64,000 nucleotides of DNA from Whitmania pigra. Lineage: Eukaryota; Annelida; Clitellata; Hirudinida; Haemopidae. Where the stretch lies: positions 1,289,501-1,353,500 of the forward strand of contig JAJTWR010000159.1 in NCBI GenBank assembly GCA_021613335.1. Direction: 5' to 3'. The position numbers were made by a program, and so were the translations under genes. Positions within the stretch are counted from its first letter, which is position 1, and the number at the start of each line of letters is the position of its first letter. This document shows, piece by piece, positions 1 through 17,431 of this stretch. Below the pieces are notes generated by a model. It searched no databases. It was not told the DNA's origin and worked only from the letters and a program-made list of their open reading frames with translations.

Positions 1-1252
1 TTCCGTGGGAGAACAAATCAAACAAGGCATTGAAGGATGCGATTTGATTCTAAGAAACAACATTCAGAACGACATTCCAGCGAAGAATGAAAGCAGATCC
101 CTGGAACAAGAAAAGCTGCTCGTCGGAACAAAAGACGAGGGCAACAAAAAACTGGCAAACGAAGATTGTCTCAATGACAACCTGTTGGAATTGAAGGGGG
201 AATTCGAGGAAGTTGAAGATGGAAGATCGAACAAGAGGTTCACGAGGACTTCTTCAACTGCATCCTCACAAGGTGACAACTCGGCTGCTGAAGAAGATAA
301 CGACAGGAGGCAACATTTAACGGATGATGAAAACTCAAATGGTCAGCAGCATCTTTATCCGTGGATGAAACGCATTCATCTGATTTGTGGTAAGATAATG
401 TCACTTTTCAAAATAAGGGCAGATCGACATTATGATGATTACCTCAAATGCCTGCCTTCTTTTTTAGAGAATGGCGACACAGCAGATAGCAAGAGAACAA
501 GAACTTCGTACACGAGACACCAGACCCTGGAATTAGAGAAGGAATTTCACTTTAACAGATATCTTTCGAGACGCAGGAGAATTGAAATAGCACATGTTCT
601 AAACTTATCTGAGAGGCAGATCAAAATTTGGTTCCAGAATCGGCGGATGAAATGGAAGAAGGACCATCCGAGTCCCACCCACGGTTCGTCGACGAACCAA
701 ACCCCCAAATCACAAGCCTTTGGAATGAACCATCCACAAAAGTCTTTATCTTCTTCCAGGAATATTAAGAGCGGAAGTTCTGAAAATGTCAGAAGCCACG
801 CCTCTTCTCACTTAAATGATTCCAAGTTTTTGCCTCCTTTGGTACGAAATTTATCGAACCCCAACAAGGCGGGTCCAGCTCGAAAGCTGAAGAGCACCGA
901 ATCGAAGGATGTTTCCAAAGAATTCCAGCAACCAGCACAAGAGTGCCTGGAATACGGAGCTGAAAAGTTCAATTTTAGCGAGGCCAATAATTTCGAATTC
1001 ATCGGTGAACTGAGGTTTGATGCCAATGCGAGCCACGAAAATGAGGCCAAGATGGGTTATCAAAATGGAATGATGCGTTCTGGTTTCAACAGTTTTAAAA
1101 AGAATTCTTCGCAAACACAAGGCAACTTCTTCGAACCTGAAAACAATTATTCAAACTGTTACCTCGTCAACAACGAAAATCAACACATCGACGGCAAAAG
1201 GGACAACAACAATCTGAATGCGATACATTTACCTTTGTCAAATTCTTTCTAG
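1..1252 (+). CDS. Hox5/Scr-like (or Hox4/Dfd-like) homeobox protein, 5' end outside window
   Basis: A Hox transcription factor that binds DNA in the nucleus and patterns the body axis. The reading frame is open to the left edge with no convincing start, so the 5' part is missing; the stop is TAG at 1250-1252. The hexapeptide YPWMKRIHL (PBC/Extradenticle contact) is at nt 356-382. The homeodomain is at nt 488-667, with W48, F49, Q50, N51 and R53 all present. [18 protein letters not shown] and the MKRIHL flank resemble Scr/Hox5, while LSERQ and KKDH resemble Hox4/Dfd. The LPNTK tail typical of Hox4 is absent. The downstream miR-10 also favours Hox5. A probable 78-nt intron (390-467, GTAAGA...TTTTTTAG) separates hexapeptide and homeodomain. 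It is a multiple of three and has no stop, so the frame is open with or without splicing. The C-terminal 190 residues are Ser/Asn-rich and low-complexity. Homeobox identity is certain; the paralogue group is not. Confidence 0.93.
   Translation, partial: SVGEQIKQGIEGCDLILRNNIQNDIPAKNESRSLEQEKLLVGTKDEGNKKLANEDCLNDNLLELKGEFEEVEDGRSNKRFTRTSSTASSQGDNSAAEEDNDRRQHLTDDENSNGQQHLYPWMKRIHLICGKIMSLFKIRADRHYDDYLKCLPSFLENGDTADSKRTRTSYTRHQTLELEKEFHFNRYLSRRRRIEIAHVLNLSERQIKIWFQNRRMKWKKDHPSPTHGSSTNQTPKSQAFGMNHPQKSLSSSRNIKSGSSENVRSHASSHLNDSKFLPPLVRNLSNPNKAGPARKLKSTESKDVSKEFQQPAQECLEYGAEKFNFSEANNFEFIGELRFDANASHENEAKMGYQNGMMRSGFNSFKKNSSQTQGNFFEPENNYSNCYLVNNENQHIDGKRDNNNLNAIHLPLSNSF
390..467 (+). other. Probable 78-nt in-frame intron of the Hox5-like gene
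   Basis: The donor is G|GTAAGA after codon Cys129, and the acceptor is a pyrimidine tract ending TTTTTTAG at 467. The intron sits where many Hox genes have one, between hexapeptide and homeobox. Splicing joins LIC to ENGDTADS and gives a 14-residue linker. Retention would add 26 residues, because there is no stop and the length is divisible by three. Confidence 0.7.
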
Positions 1253-1835
1253 TGGGTAGCTGATAGTGCATAAGTTGATCTTAAGATCAAATCGAGTCCT
1301 AAGCGGAGTTATTGTGATTTTGTTGATGGTTTTTTGTCCTAGTTTCTATTTCATTTCTTGCCATAATGTTCGACTGATCGGTTCATTTAACATTTTCAGA
1401 TGTTCTTCTTTTGTCGCAATTTTTCTCGCGTGTTCGTTGTTGAATCTTTGAATTCGGTAAAAGGGTAAACTGTTTTTATTACATATTTTAGTACTTCATA
1501 TTTGTTGTTGTTTGTATTTTTTCTCGGCAAAAGGGTAAACAATCACGTCACATGGATTTATCACAAGATAAGCGATTTTAGAGGTGCACAATGTCACACA
1601 AACTACTCGAATAAAATAGTCTTGGCAATAACTATTCTATTTCTTCTTGATTTCCTTAATTATTTTGTACTACGATGGTTACACCATCCATTTTAATGTA
1701 ACTTCTGCACATGTTTTTTTTTTACAAGTTTTTTACGAAGCACTCATATTGACTTTTCTCAACTTGGATGAAGGGTATTTTATGTGCAAGGAACTTTTTA
1801 CAAAGAAATAAAGTGTTATGCGTTGGAATGATTGT
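1253..1835 (+). other. 3' UTR of the Hox5-like gene
   Basis: This is noncoding sequence after the TAG. AATAAA at 1807-1812 is the first canonical poly(A) signal downstream. The region is less AT-rich than the intergenic DNA that follows. Short ORFs inside it (for example at 1266 and 1502) have no recognisable content. Confidence 0.55.
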
Positions 1836-8340
<6,505 letters not shown>

Positions 8341-8352
8341 ACATGAACACTT

Positions 8353-8438
8353 CATGACTTCGCTTACCCTGTAGACACGAATTTGTTTTAACCACAAATT
8401 ATTGACAAACTCGCGTCACAGGATTGCTCGTTGTCATG
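8353..8438 (+). ncRNA. mir-10: Pre-miR-10 hairpin
   Basis: The 5' arm at 8365-8386 begins TACCCTGTAGA and ends CGAATTTGT. This matches the bilaterian miR-10 mature RNA except at positions 12-13, which read CA where the usual sequence has UC. The 3' arm at 8405-8426 (ACAAACTCGCG...) pairs with it almost completely, allowing G-U pairs and one bulge. The lower stem is extended by CATGAC (8353-8358) with GTCATG (8433-8438), and an 18-nt AT-rich loop closes the hairpin. It lies on the same strand as both Hox genes, downstream of the Hox5-like gene, which is the conserved place for mir-10. In other animals miR-10 targets Hox and other transcripts. The seed ACCCTGT is unchanged, so targeting should be conserved. 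The changed bases pair within the hairpin, so this looks like a working gene. Confidence 0.93.
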
Positions 8439-8587
8439 GCAATCGTCAAACGATACAAGTGGATTCCTTCTATTGCAGCTCTTCAAATGTGTACATATGT
8501 CAAGAACAAAACATGTATGAATAGATGAATGCATAAAACTAAATCATTAATAGACGTAATCATGTAAACATGTAATTAAATTAATTA

Positions 8588-8692
8588 TTAACTAATGAAT
8601 CATTATTTAATGAATTATTAACTAATGAGTTATTAACAAATGAATTATTAGGTGATATATTATTAGCTAATGAATTATTAACTAATGAATTG
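8588..8692 (+). repeat. Degenerate repeat rich in TAATGAATTATTAACTAATGA
   Basis: About five decayed units of TAATGAATTATTAACTAATGA and related sequence. Nearly every unit has two or three homeodomain-core TAAT/ATTA sites. It begins about 150 bp 3' of the miR-10 hairpin. Confidence 0.6.
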
Positions 8693-9945
8693 ATTACCGC
8701 TGAGAAGTGAGTGCATATTTCTTTGGTTCTGAATGTGCTGATGAGTCATCTCTCCTGGCGAACGTGTGTGAAAATCTCACGTGAACGTCAATTAAAGTAA
8801 TTAATCTAAAACTTAGTACGTGCAAACAGGAATCCAAAAATATTTAACAGTACTTAGGTTTTAATTAATTAATTAATTAATTCACCTGTCATTACGACAT
8901 TGGGTCAGGTCGTGACCCACAACTTCACGGTATTTTAGGTCGATCTGGTAACTGGTAGGATTAATGATGCAGTAGCTGCGATAGCAGTTGTCCTGATAAT
9001 AATTGCGCCACTAGTGGTGGATGTTGTAATAAAGTTGCTAAATATTTATTCTCGATATTTCCAATATTACTGGTCATTGTTTAAAGAGAAACATTGATTA
9101 TGAGTGAGTGAAAGAACGAATGAGTGAATGAGTGGTTGGATGAGAAACCCTGCAACAGAGGGTCATAAATTATATCACAACTCAAGAGCGGGTTTGTCCT
9201 GGAAAGCAATGACACCATTGTCTTTGTGTGACTTTGTCGTCTTGTGCATCGTCGCATGAAATTGCTGCTTACAACCATTCTCGAACACATGAATTAACTT
9301 GTTATATTAGAATCAATATTATTTAATTAGTATGGCATTCTGGAAAGAGTTTATGTCTTGTAAGTATTAATAAATATTGATATTGATATTAATAAATATT
9401 AAACATTGTCTTTTTGGATTACCGATGTCAGTCGTATTTTAATTTATTGCCGGATGAAATGTTGAGACAAAGAAGATTTGAGTGATACTCGTTTGAAATC
9501 CTCGGAGATTTCATTGATTGACATTTTCAAGGAAGGGGGAGGAGTCCACCTCTCCAAAGCATTCAAAGTCTTTTGGGAGGTCTTCAAACTGTCGACTCTG
9601 TGTTCTTGTGTGCGTGAGTGTTTTCTCTCATGGATGCTGGATGGGTGAATGGGTGGATGAGTGGATGGATGGATGGGTGAAGGGATTAATCGTATACCTG
9701 GACCGAGAGCTCTGTGTTATTAAGATATCACGTGACCTGCAGAACAAAGACATCTCTTCCACTTACGCTGCGCCTCCGATGTTTTCCACGCACGTGCGAC
9801 AATCAGTCCTGCTTTTCGCGCTTGATTGCCCAACGTCACCCAACCGTGGAACTTCCTCTTGCGTGCATATTTTAAGCTGCTCATGCCTTGGAATGAGCGC
9901 ATGTCAGAAGCATAAAATATTGAAAGAGTAAATAAAATTCTTATT
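8693..9945. other. Intergenic segment downstream of mir-10, no gene seen
   Basis: GC-balanced patches at 8930-9010 and 9480-9910 interrupt the AT-rich sequence. A 137-codon frame at 9518-9931 includes a run from a GGATG repeat and has no recognisable domain. GGTCGTGACCCACAACTTCA at 8909-8928 resembles a hAT terminal sequence. Confidence 0.35.
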
Positions 9946-10330
9946 ATTAATACCCAATTACAACAGCGACAGTAATTTATAATAATAATAATTATAACAA
10001 CATAATTCCTAATGCTAAATACAGCAGCATGATTCAAAATACTAATTACAACAAAATAATACCTAATATTAGTTACAACATTAACAAATAATTCTTAATA
10101 TTAATTACAACGAGGTAATACCTAATACTAATTAGAATATTTCCTAATTATAATTATAAGAAAATAATTCCTAATTATAATTATAAGAAAATAATTCCTA
10201 ATATTATTTAGAATAAAATAATTCCTAATATTAATTACCACATTAACATTAAATAATACCTAATAAAAATTGCAACGCTAACAAATAAAACCTTTTATTA
10301 ATTAGAACAAAATAATTCCTAATATTAATG
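9946..10330 (+). repeat. Degenerate tandem repeat, AATAATTCCTAATATTAATT type
   Basis: About nine or ten diverged copies of a 30-45 bp unit, AATAATTCCTAATATTAATT followed by ACAAC or AGAA. Spacing is irregular, so this is an old minisatellite. Confidence 0.7.
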
Positions 10331-10658
10331 GACAAGGGTTCGAAATGTCAGTGAATGCGTGTCAAGTGTTTTAATCCTTTAATCCTGCATGCGTTACATC
10401 CACTTGTTGCCATACATCCATCCTAATATTTGCTCAGGTTGAACATATTAACAATTATTATTATTAAGCCCGTGATTGAAAATATTTAGCTAATGATTTT
10501 TTAATTAATTATTTATTACATTACTTTTTATTGAAGTAAATTCTCACTTATTGCCTGTCATAAAATATAATGAAATAATGACTATTACAGTGGTTAATAA
10601 ATATTACACGGATATTTAAAATAAAAAGCCCTGAAATATACGAATGCAAACAAGTAAA

Positions 10659-10806
10659 ATAATTGCCAATTAGAATTAATCTTTTAATGCTTTGTTATTA
10701 TTAATATTTATAATAAAATTATTATAATATAAATAATTGCCAATTAGAATTAATCTTTTAATGCTTTCTTATTATTAATATTTATAATAAAATTATTATA
10801 ATATAT
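10659..10806 (+). repeat. Two-copy 74-bp tandem duplication
   Basis: Copies at about 10659-10732 and 10733-10806 begin AATAATTGCCAATTAGAATT. They are near-identical, with a single difference (TTTGTTATT against TTTCTTATT), so the duplication is recent. Confidence 0.85.
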
Positions 10807-12890
10807 TTAATATGATTCTTTAAATATATTTCATGTAATTATTTGGTTATCTCATTGTGTTCTTAACTAAAATTCATTTAAGCATATATCAATGCATTAC
10901 TAATTGAGCATTTATGTATAGTTTAAAAATAATAATTACAAACGTACTTTATCTAATTAATAATATAATGACGCATTTATCATTGTAATATCCATTAAAT
11001 ATATTAAACGTTTCCATATCATTCACTACAAAGTTTATTCTGTTGTACTGTGTTATTGTTGACTGCAATTAATTGCAAAATTATATTATTTTAAAAAACC
11101 ACATTGACAAGTTATCATATTGTAATGGCAGGCCTAACAATATAATTTTCATACATTGTTAACTGGAAAATTATATTTACCTAAATATAAATTATGAAAA
11201 TTAAATTTATCTAAATATGTTATTTTTATTATTTCTATTATTATCATTCTACCTGATTATTTTAACATCTGATAGCAAGATGTGAAATAATTAATAATTT
11301 CTTATCAGTTGTGGATAATAAATTATGCCGTTATATTGTTAAATTAATTTTATTAAAACATTTTATTTGATAATACATTTATCATTACATTTTATTAATT
11401 ATTAATTTTTTAATTATCAATAAGGTAAACTTAATTAATAATATTTTATTCTACTTATTATAGTTACTTGAAAAATTTCTATAATTTAAATTTTGCAATA
11501 TAATTTATTATTAACCAACTATTTTTTAAATATTAAAATAGAACTAGTTATTTTTGTAAATTTATTGTTTTTGTTAAATAGACATGTTAAAGATTTGTTT
11601 TAATCCAACTTTGCTTTAAGTATTTATTGATTAAGAATTTTCGTTATTATTATTATTATTATTAAAACTATAACAATTAAACATCATTTTACACAATCTC
11701 TTGGATTTTTAGTGCTTATAATGTTATCAAGATCATTATTTATTAAATACTTATTATTAAAAGTCCATGTCATTGTTAAATAAATATTTTCCAGTTCTGT
11801 TTTGATTTGTAAAATTATATAAATATATTGTATTTTTTAGATTTATATATTCATTGCAATAATATCAATATTATATATTATTTACTATTGATTTCTAAAC
11901 GTTAAATTTGTTAGTTAAACAGATTTGTATTGATTGAGTAATTTTATTTAAATTTATTTTATTTTTCTTAATATTATTATTTTATTTTATATTGAATTTA
12001 TTTATTTTAACCAGAATTCAATTTTAAATATGATTTCAATCCGGAAATATATACAGACAATAAAATTATATTATTAAGTTTTATTAATAATTTTTAGATA
12101 TTATGTCTATATTTTATTAAATATTTTTATTTTTAATATTTAAATATTTGTTATATTCCAGAATATCACAATAAGCATATAATAATAATAAATTGCAACA
12201 AATGTTTTGTTAATCCAGAGTTATTTGTATCATTTACAAATTGTAGTCAATGTTTTTACATTTAAATTTATATTTTGTAATTAATTTATAAATACTTTTA
12301 CAGATTATATTGTTTTATAGATATATAAATAATTATTTTTTAAATGTAAGAACAATAATATTACAAATAATAATAGTCCACAATATTTCAATAAATAAAT
12401 TATATTAAACAATTTCAAACATTATGTTGATAACTAGGAGTTAATGTATCACTTAAACGTGCATAAATATATTTAATTACTGATCGTGTGAAATTATTAA
12501 CTGTATAACATACATTGTTTTACTGATATTTTCAAAGATATCATTATAATATAATTCCTACTGTCATGTGGTAACTTTAAAACAACATTTTAATATCATT
12601 ATATTTGTAATTTCTTTATATTTAATCATGGGGTAATTATACTTATAATCCAATACAATAAAACAAGTAATAATATTATTATTATATTTTGTAAATATTT
12701 TCATAATAGTAAAACAATATTTTGGTACTCAAAATTGTGCATTAAAAAGTGAAATCTACTTTTTACAAATAAAATAATTATTCTAAAAATAAAAATATAT
12801 TTTATGAATGTTTTGTTAAAAAATCAAGTGTTTAATATAATGATATTTATTAGAAATAAAAATATAATATTTATTATTTAAATATAAAAT
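10807..12890. other. Extreme AT-rich desert
   Basis: No exon, RNA gene or mobile element is recognised, and GC falls to its lowest in the window. It is dominated by ATTA, TTTATT and AATATT words. Confidence 0.4.
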
Positions 12891-13064
12891 GCGATATTTA
12901 ATGAGTGGCGAAAAGTCTTTGTTGTCATTTAATGAGTTTACAATGGCCGTCGCCTTGTGACGTTGTGTGTGCGTGTGCTGGTGGGCGTCAAATTGTACCA
13001 GCTGTCACTACAGCAACATCAACAGCAACAACAACTGTGTGTAATTGATTTATTGGAGCACTGG

Positions 13065-13769
13065 TTAATAAATTAATGAGTTTATAATACTCGTTAAAAC
13101 GTTGCGTAATGTGACAGTTCTAAAATAAGAACATGGATAAGGAAAATATCCAGCCGTTGTGTGGTCATGCATTGAAAGTGGGAGGTTCCATTTCCTTCTC
13201 AAGGGTGTGACAGCTTGTGTCATTGTTTTTATGGTCCTTTTGATTAACTTTTGAGCAGTCGATGATTTGTGTGTGCAGAGGTGAATGTAGAAAAATTCGA
13301 TTATGCAAATGAGCCAGTTATGTAATGAGTTGTCATTATCATAACAATCGTAAGTTTCTCGTACCATCTTCACAGCCTTACAAAAGACCAGAGTGTCACA
13401 CAGATTGCCTTTAATTACGTAGTCTCGAGAATGTAGACAGCAAATTGTTGACCACGTGTTACAAACGATAATTGGGGACTCGCAATTAATTTTTTTAGGC
13501 ACTCGTCCGCCCAGAAGATTCCAGCATTGAGTGATTTGCCAACCTGTTATTAAGTTCAACCTGCAATTTCTTCTCAGGATTGTCATCAGCTGTTGTTGTT
13601 GTTGTTGTCGTCGTTGTTGAAGGTGGTTCGACCAGAACTTCAAAGTTGCCTGCATGTCGTCTTTCATTTCACGGAGCCACTGAAAGACATTGCTCGAGGC
13701 GACGGAGACTTTGAAGACGATATTGTTGTAGAAAAACAAACCATGCACATATAACATGTGATACTTCAA
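13065..13769 (-). CDS. Unrecognised 234-codon ORF in the Hox interval
   Basis: A single open frame that is long for such AT-rich DNA. The start is ATG at 13767-13769 and the stop is at 13065-13067. It contains a glutamine-rich patch (QQRRQQQQQQ, from a GTT/CAA repeat near 13595-13625), about ten Cys and several Trp. There is no signal peptide, no known domain and no neighbouring exon. It sits in a GC-richer island (12.9-13.75 kb) bounded by desert. That island could equally be a regulatory element or noncoding RNA exon that lacks stops by chance. I do not recognise a family and would not assign a function. Confidence 0.2.
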   Translation of the reverse strand: MKYHMLYVHGLFFYNNIVFKVSVASSNVFQWLREMKDDMQATLKFWSNHLQQRRQQQQQQLMTILRRNCRLNLITGWQITQCWNLLGGRVPKKINCESPIIVCNTWSTICCLHSRDYVIKGNLCDTLVFCKAVKMVRETYDCYDNDNSLHNWLICIIEFFYIHLCTHKSSTAQKLIKRTIKTMTQAVTPLRRKWNLPLSMHDHTTAGYFPYPCSYFRTVTLRNVLTSIINSLIY

Positions 13770-13800
13770 TGCACAATTGTTTACATAAAAGTTATATATG

Positions 13801-15100
13801 AATAAATTATAATAATAATAATTATTATTATTATTAACTTGTGGTACGTAAACAAACTATTGAAACTTGGAGAAATAAGCTCATGCCATAGAAAATGATA
13901 TATAATATTATTGTAATTTCAACTTTATCATATGTTGAATTTATTATAATTAATATTACATTTTAACATGGTCCATGTCAATATAATATCAATATATGGA
14001 AACTTATGTAGGACCACCGGTAAAAATGTCAGGTCCCCAAGCCCTGCATTACATTTGTAATGGAAAAGAAAATAAGAAAGTAATAATTTAATATTTTAAA
14101 CATGGCTGAACAACAAATTTTATTAAACTTAGGTGGGTCCCAAAACATTGCTTATCCCTTGGACACTTGCCCCTCTCTCAGTAAAACTGACCCCTGACCT
14201 GACATGTCGATGAATAAGAAGATGTAACAAGTGGAGTAATGGGGAATATGTTGTTGTTCTGTTTGCGATAAAAACAGAAATAAATGAAGAAAAAACGAAA
14301 GTTGTACAACTTCAGCCCCAAATTCCCCGATTTCCTGTTATCTCGCACACTCCCTCCGCACACAGGCTCCATTTCTTCACCAATCGAATCGCGAAACCCT
14401 GGAAATGTCTACCCCCAGATATTATTAGTTCTACAACTCATAGTCGATTTAAGGCCTGAATTTCCAACACCGACTTGAGAAAGTTTCTAACAATTTAGTT
14501 GACTTAAATTTGGTATATGCACTTTATATGTACAGATTGTTGTAGAAGATTATCTGACACTAGTTTGTGTTAGCGGTCACTTATGACCCTATTTTTGGTT
14601 TCAATAAAAAAAAAGAAAAGAAATAAAAATGAAATATTTCAAGAATTAATTGATGGAAGCTGAACAATGTTTGGTCATCAAAACTGTGGCTGATTAGAAT
14701 CCACAATATTATTTATTTTAAACCACTTTCACAAGCTTAAAAAAATTTTTACAGCCATTATAAGTTTAAAATTATTTCGAATTGTTCAATATTTAATTAT
14801 TAATAATTATTACCATCATTAATTATGAAATTATTTTTCATCAAATGAATTTATGATTTAATCCTCTGAGGTCAGATAAATTTTATAAAATACATTTTAT
14901 TCGTCAGATGGCACTTTAACTCGACAAAGACGTGGGCATCCAAAAGTTCCATTAACTAAAGAAAAAAGATAAAAGTACAATTAAACAAAATACAAAAATA
15001 TGACATTTATTATGAATAAATAATTTTAAATCAACTGACGAAGAGAGATAAGGAGTAAGAAAGAGAAGATGAAGCATTAGTGGGTCTCATGTGCGAGAAC
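13801..15100. other. Intergenic, no gene seen
   Basis: Short (AAT)n/(ATT)n tract at 13808-13838. The 13990-14560 part has mixed composition and may be old transposon debris. No exon was recognised. Confidence 0.35.
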
Positions 15101-16100
15101 CTCTCGAAGGACTAATTGACACTTTTGGTCGAACCACGAATTCCATTTCATTAAGCCTTTTGAAGCAGGGATGTGCCTTGTTTCTCGAACAAGGATGAGT
15201 TTATAATTTGTTTTAAAACTAGCAATCCACTTTTAAATAATCCCGTTATGAACTCCAAGCCATTATCTAACGACCAATTGGTAGACCGCGAATATACAGA
15301 AATTAGCATAATCTATTCGCCGATAAATAAAGCGGTCATAATTTATGCAAGCCCCATCTCATTAGCATAATAAATTCTTTAAAATATAAAAGGTCGTGAT
15401 TTGTATGTAAAAATGATGGAATTACTTTGGTAAGGAGTCTGAATGTGGGATGCAAATGAAGCTGGAAATAATCGCTATTTCACTCGGACACTGAATATTA
15501 ATGAACCAACCAAGATGATGGGAGTTCAGATTGGATTTAGACCGAGTGTGCACGCTGCGTTCGTGACTGAACTGTGCGTGATGCATTCGTTGATGATTAT
15601 GCATGATTTCACGTGCACAATGTGAGAGATGTTACAACTTGTCAAAGAAGACGGTAACAGGTGATAATTCGCTTTCACACCTTCTCGATTTACCTTGATT
15701 AGATTACAAAGGTGGTTTTGTGCACACGTGAGCCGTTCGTGTGATGCAGGAAAGACAAATTGGAAATAAAATATGGATAAAATCCCCGGGCTGGGTTTAT
15801 CACCCTTGACCTCGCAATTGACCCCGGACGGGTTGATTGATGATATTTTAATCTTTAATGCTGTTCGCCGCCATTAATAATTTGAAGCTAATCATTTCAC
15901 TCAATTAGATGATAAGCATAAGCATAATTCCTTATATTCACTCACAATGTTGAACTTCTAGTTTTTATTTGTTGTGCTGACATAAATTGAAGCAGGAATA
16001 TTTGTGTAAGTAATTCAATATCTTAACCTACTCATGGTACTCATTTGCATATCACGTGACGAACCACGTGGTGCTTTGACCTCGACCCGATTGGATGATG
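15100..16100. promoter_or_regulatory. Candidate regulatory island
   Basis: Composition is balanced and free of microsatellites, unlike both flanks. It contains AATTAGCATAATC (15301-15313), GTCATAATTTATGC (15336-15349, Caudal-like TTTATG/CATAAA), CATTAGCATAATAA (15359-15372), TGATTGATGATATT near 15834 and several CACGTG-type boxes near 16055-16070. Dense TAAT, caudal-type and PBC-type words suggest an enhancer. This is inference only. Confidence 0.25.
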
Positions 16101-16158
16101 GATGGAGGGAACTATTGGATGGTTTGTTTGCAGGACCGTGGTGGAAGGGAATAAAATA

Positions 16159-16440
16159 TGATAATGATGATGATGATGATGACGATACCGGTGGTGACTA
16201 CGAAGACGATGATAATGATGAACACGTAAGTGGAGAGTAGAGAAATGCTGCAGCCGATGGCGCAATGAGAGACGTCATCGTCATCGTCATCGTCATCATG
16301 ATCATCATCATCGACATCATCATTCATTCACTTTAGATCGGAAAATTAGTGGTTTTAATCTGTACCATGATAAACCCTACCAATATTACATCACCATAAT
16401 CATCATCATCAACATCATCAGCATCATCATCATCATCATG
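16159..16440. repeat. Interrupted (GAT)n / (ATC)n tracts
   Basis: Three short trinucleotide tracts: GAT on the plus strand near 16159-16220, then ATC at 16272-16325 and 16397-16440. The Asp-rich and His-rich ORFs here are repeat translations. Confidence 0.85.
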
Positions 16441-16580
16441 AATATCGTCGCGATGATGAAGTTCAGGAGATGTGGCACTATATTAACATTTTAATTTCGA
16501 TTCTCCGCAATTCCCTGCCAGGACCCCTGTGAGTTCCCGTCAATCAAGACCACTGAGTGAATAAGTGCAAGAGTGGGTGA

Positions 16581-16896
16581 ATGAGTGAGTGAGTGATGAG
16601 TGAGTGAGTGAGTGAGTGAGTGAGTGAGTGAGTGAGTGAGTGAGTGAGTGAGTGAGTGAGTGAGTGAGTGAGTGAGTGAGTGAGTGAGTGAGTGAGTGAG
16701 TGAGTGAGTGGAGTGAGTGAGTGAGTGAGTGAGTGAGTGAGTGAGTGAGTGAGTGAGTGAGTGAGTGAGTGAGTGAGTGAGTGAGTGAGTGAGTGAGTGA
16801 GTGAGTGAGTGAGTGAGTGAGTGAGTGAGTGAGTGAGTGAGTGAGTGAGTGAGTGAGTGAGTGAGTGAGTGAGTGTGAGTGAGTGAGTGAGTGAGT
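16581..16896 (+). repeat. (GTGA)n microsatellite, about 315 bp
   Basis: Tetranucleotide GTGA units, with four phase interruptions. All THSLTHSL-type ORFs on the minus strand come from it. Confidence 0.98.
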
Positions 16897-17231
16897 ACAC
16901 AATGCCTGTGGCCCTTCACGAGTGACCTTAAAAATGACACTTTTTATTCCACAAGCAAAAGTTAGGAGCGTCCAATCCAATCGCGTTAAAAGCATTGAAT
17001 TCCCCAAATTGGAGTGCTTCCCCCATCCTTGGAAAAATTTCTTCTTCTCTCCGAGTCTCAAATAGTCTCGTCTCCGCGGATACGATGGACGCTTCTTACA
17101 AATAGTTGAGAAATGATATTAAATAGAATTACGTAATAAAATAGTGCTGAAATAAAATTGCGGGTGCAGGACAAATTAAAAAAATGTGTCGGTGCTGGTG
17201 GTGGGCGTGGTCATCAGATGGCCTGTCCACT

Positions 17232-17247
17232 TTTGATTGATCGATGG
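17232..17247 (+). promoter_or_regulatory. Composite PBC-Hox motif, copy 1
   Basis: TTTGATTGATCGATGG holds two overlapping TGATNNAT bipartite PBC-Hox half-site pairs (TGATTGAT and TGATCGATGG). A GGGCGTGG box lies about 30 bp upstream, near 17204. The same arrangement recurs near 22866. Function is inferred. Confidence 0.35.
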
Positions 17248-17319
17248 AAATGGGTTTTTCCAGTTCAGATGTTTTCAAACCGAAACCTGAACACGGAATT
17301 TCCATTGACGCACGTCAAC

Positions 17320-17328
17320 TATAAATAG
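17320..17328 (+). promoter_or_regulatory. TATA box-like TATAAATAG
   Basis: CTATAAATAG at 17319-17328 fits both a TATA box and a MEF2 site. It is about 110 bp upstream of the ATG of a 170-codon ORF at 17432 and lies in a GC-balanced patch. It might serve that ORF or a distal noncoding start. Confidence 0.35.
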
Positions 17329-17431
17329 ACACCTTTCTTTATATCTATCCAATTTCTTTTAGATTTGTACAATTTCGTGCGCTCTCGAAAGAGTTCCGTG
17401 AAATGTTAAAAGTTCCGTTCTTCGTCGATAA

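Noticed and set aside
9518..9931. 137-codon ORF
   Set aside because: Part comes from a GGATG repeat; composition is unlike a protein and there is no known domain.
16491..17061. Minus-strand ORFs of repeated THSL
   Set aside because: Translation of the (GTGA)n array; all three frames are open because the repeat has no stops.
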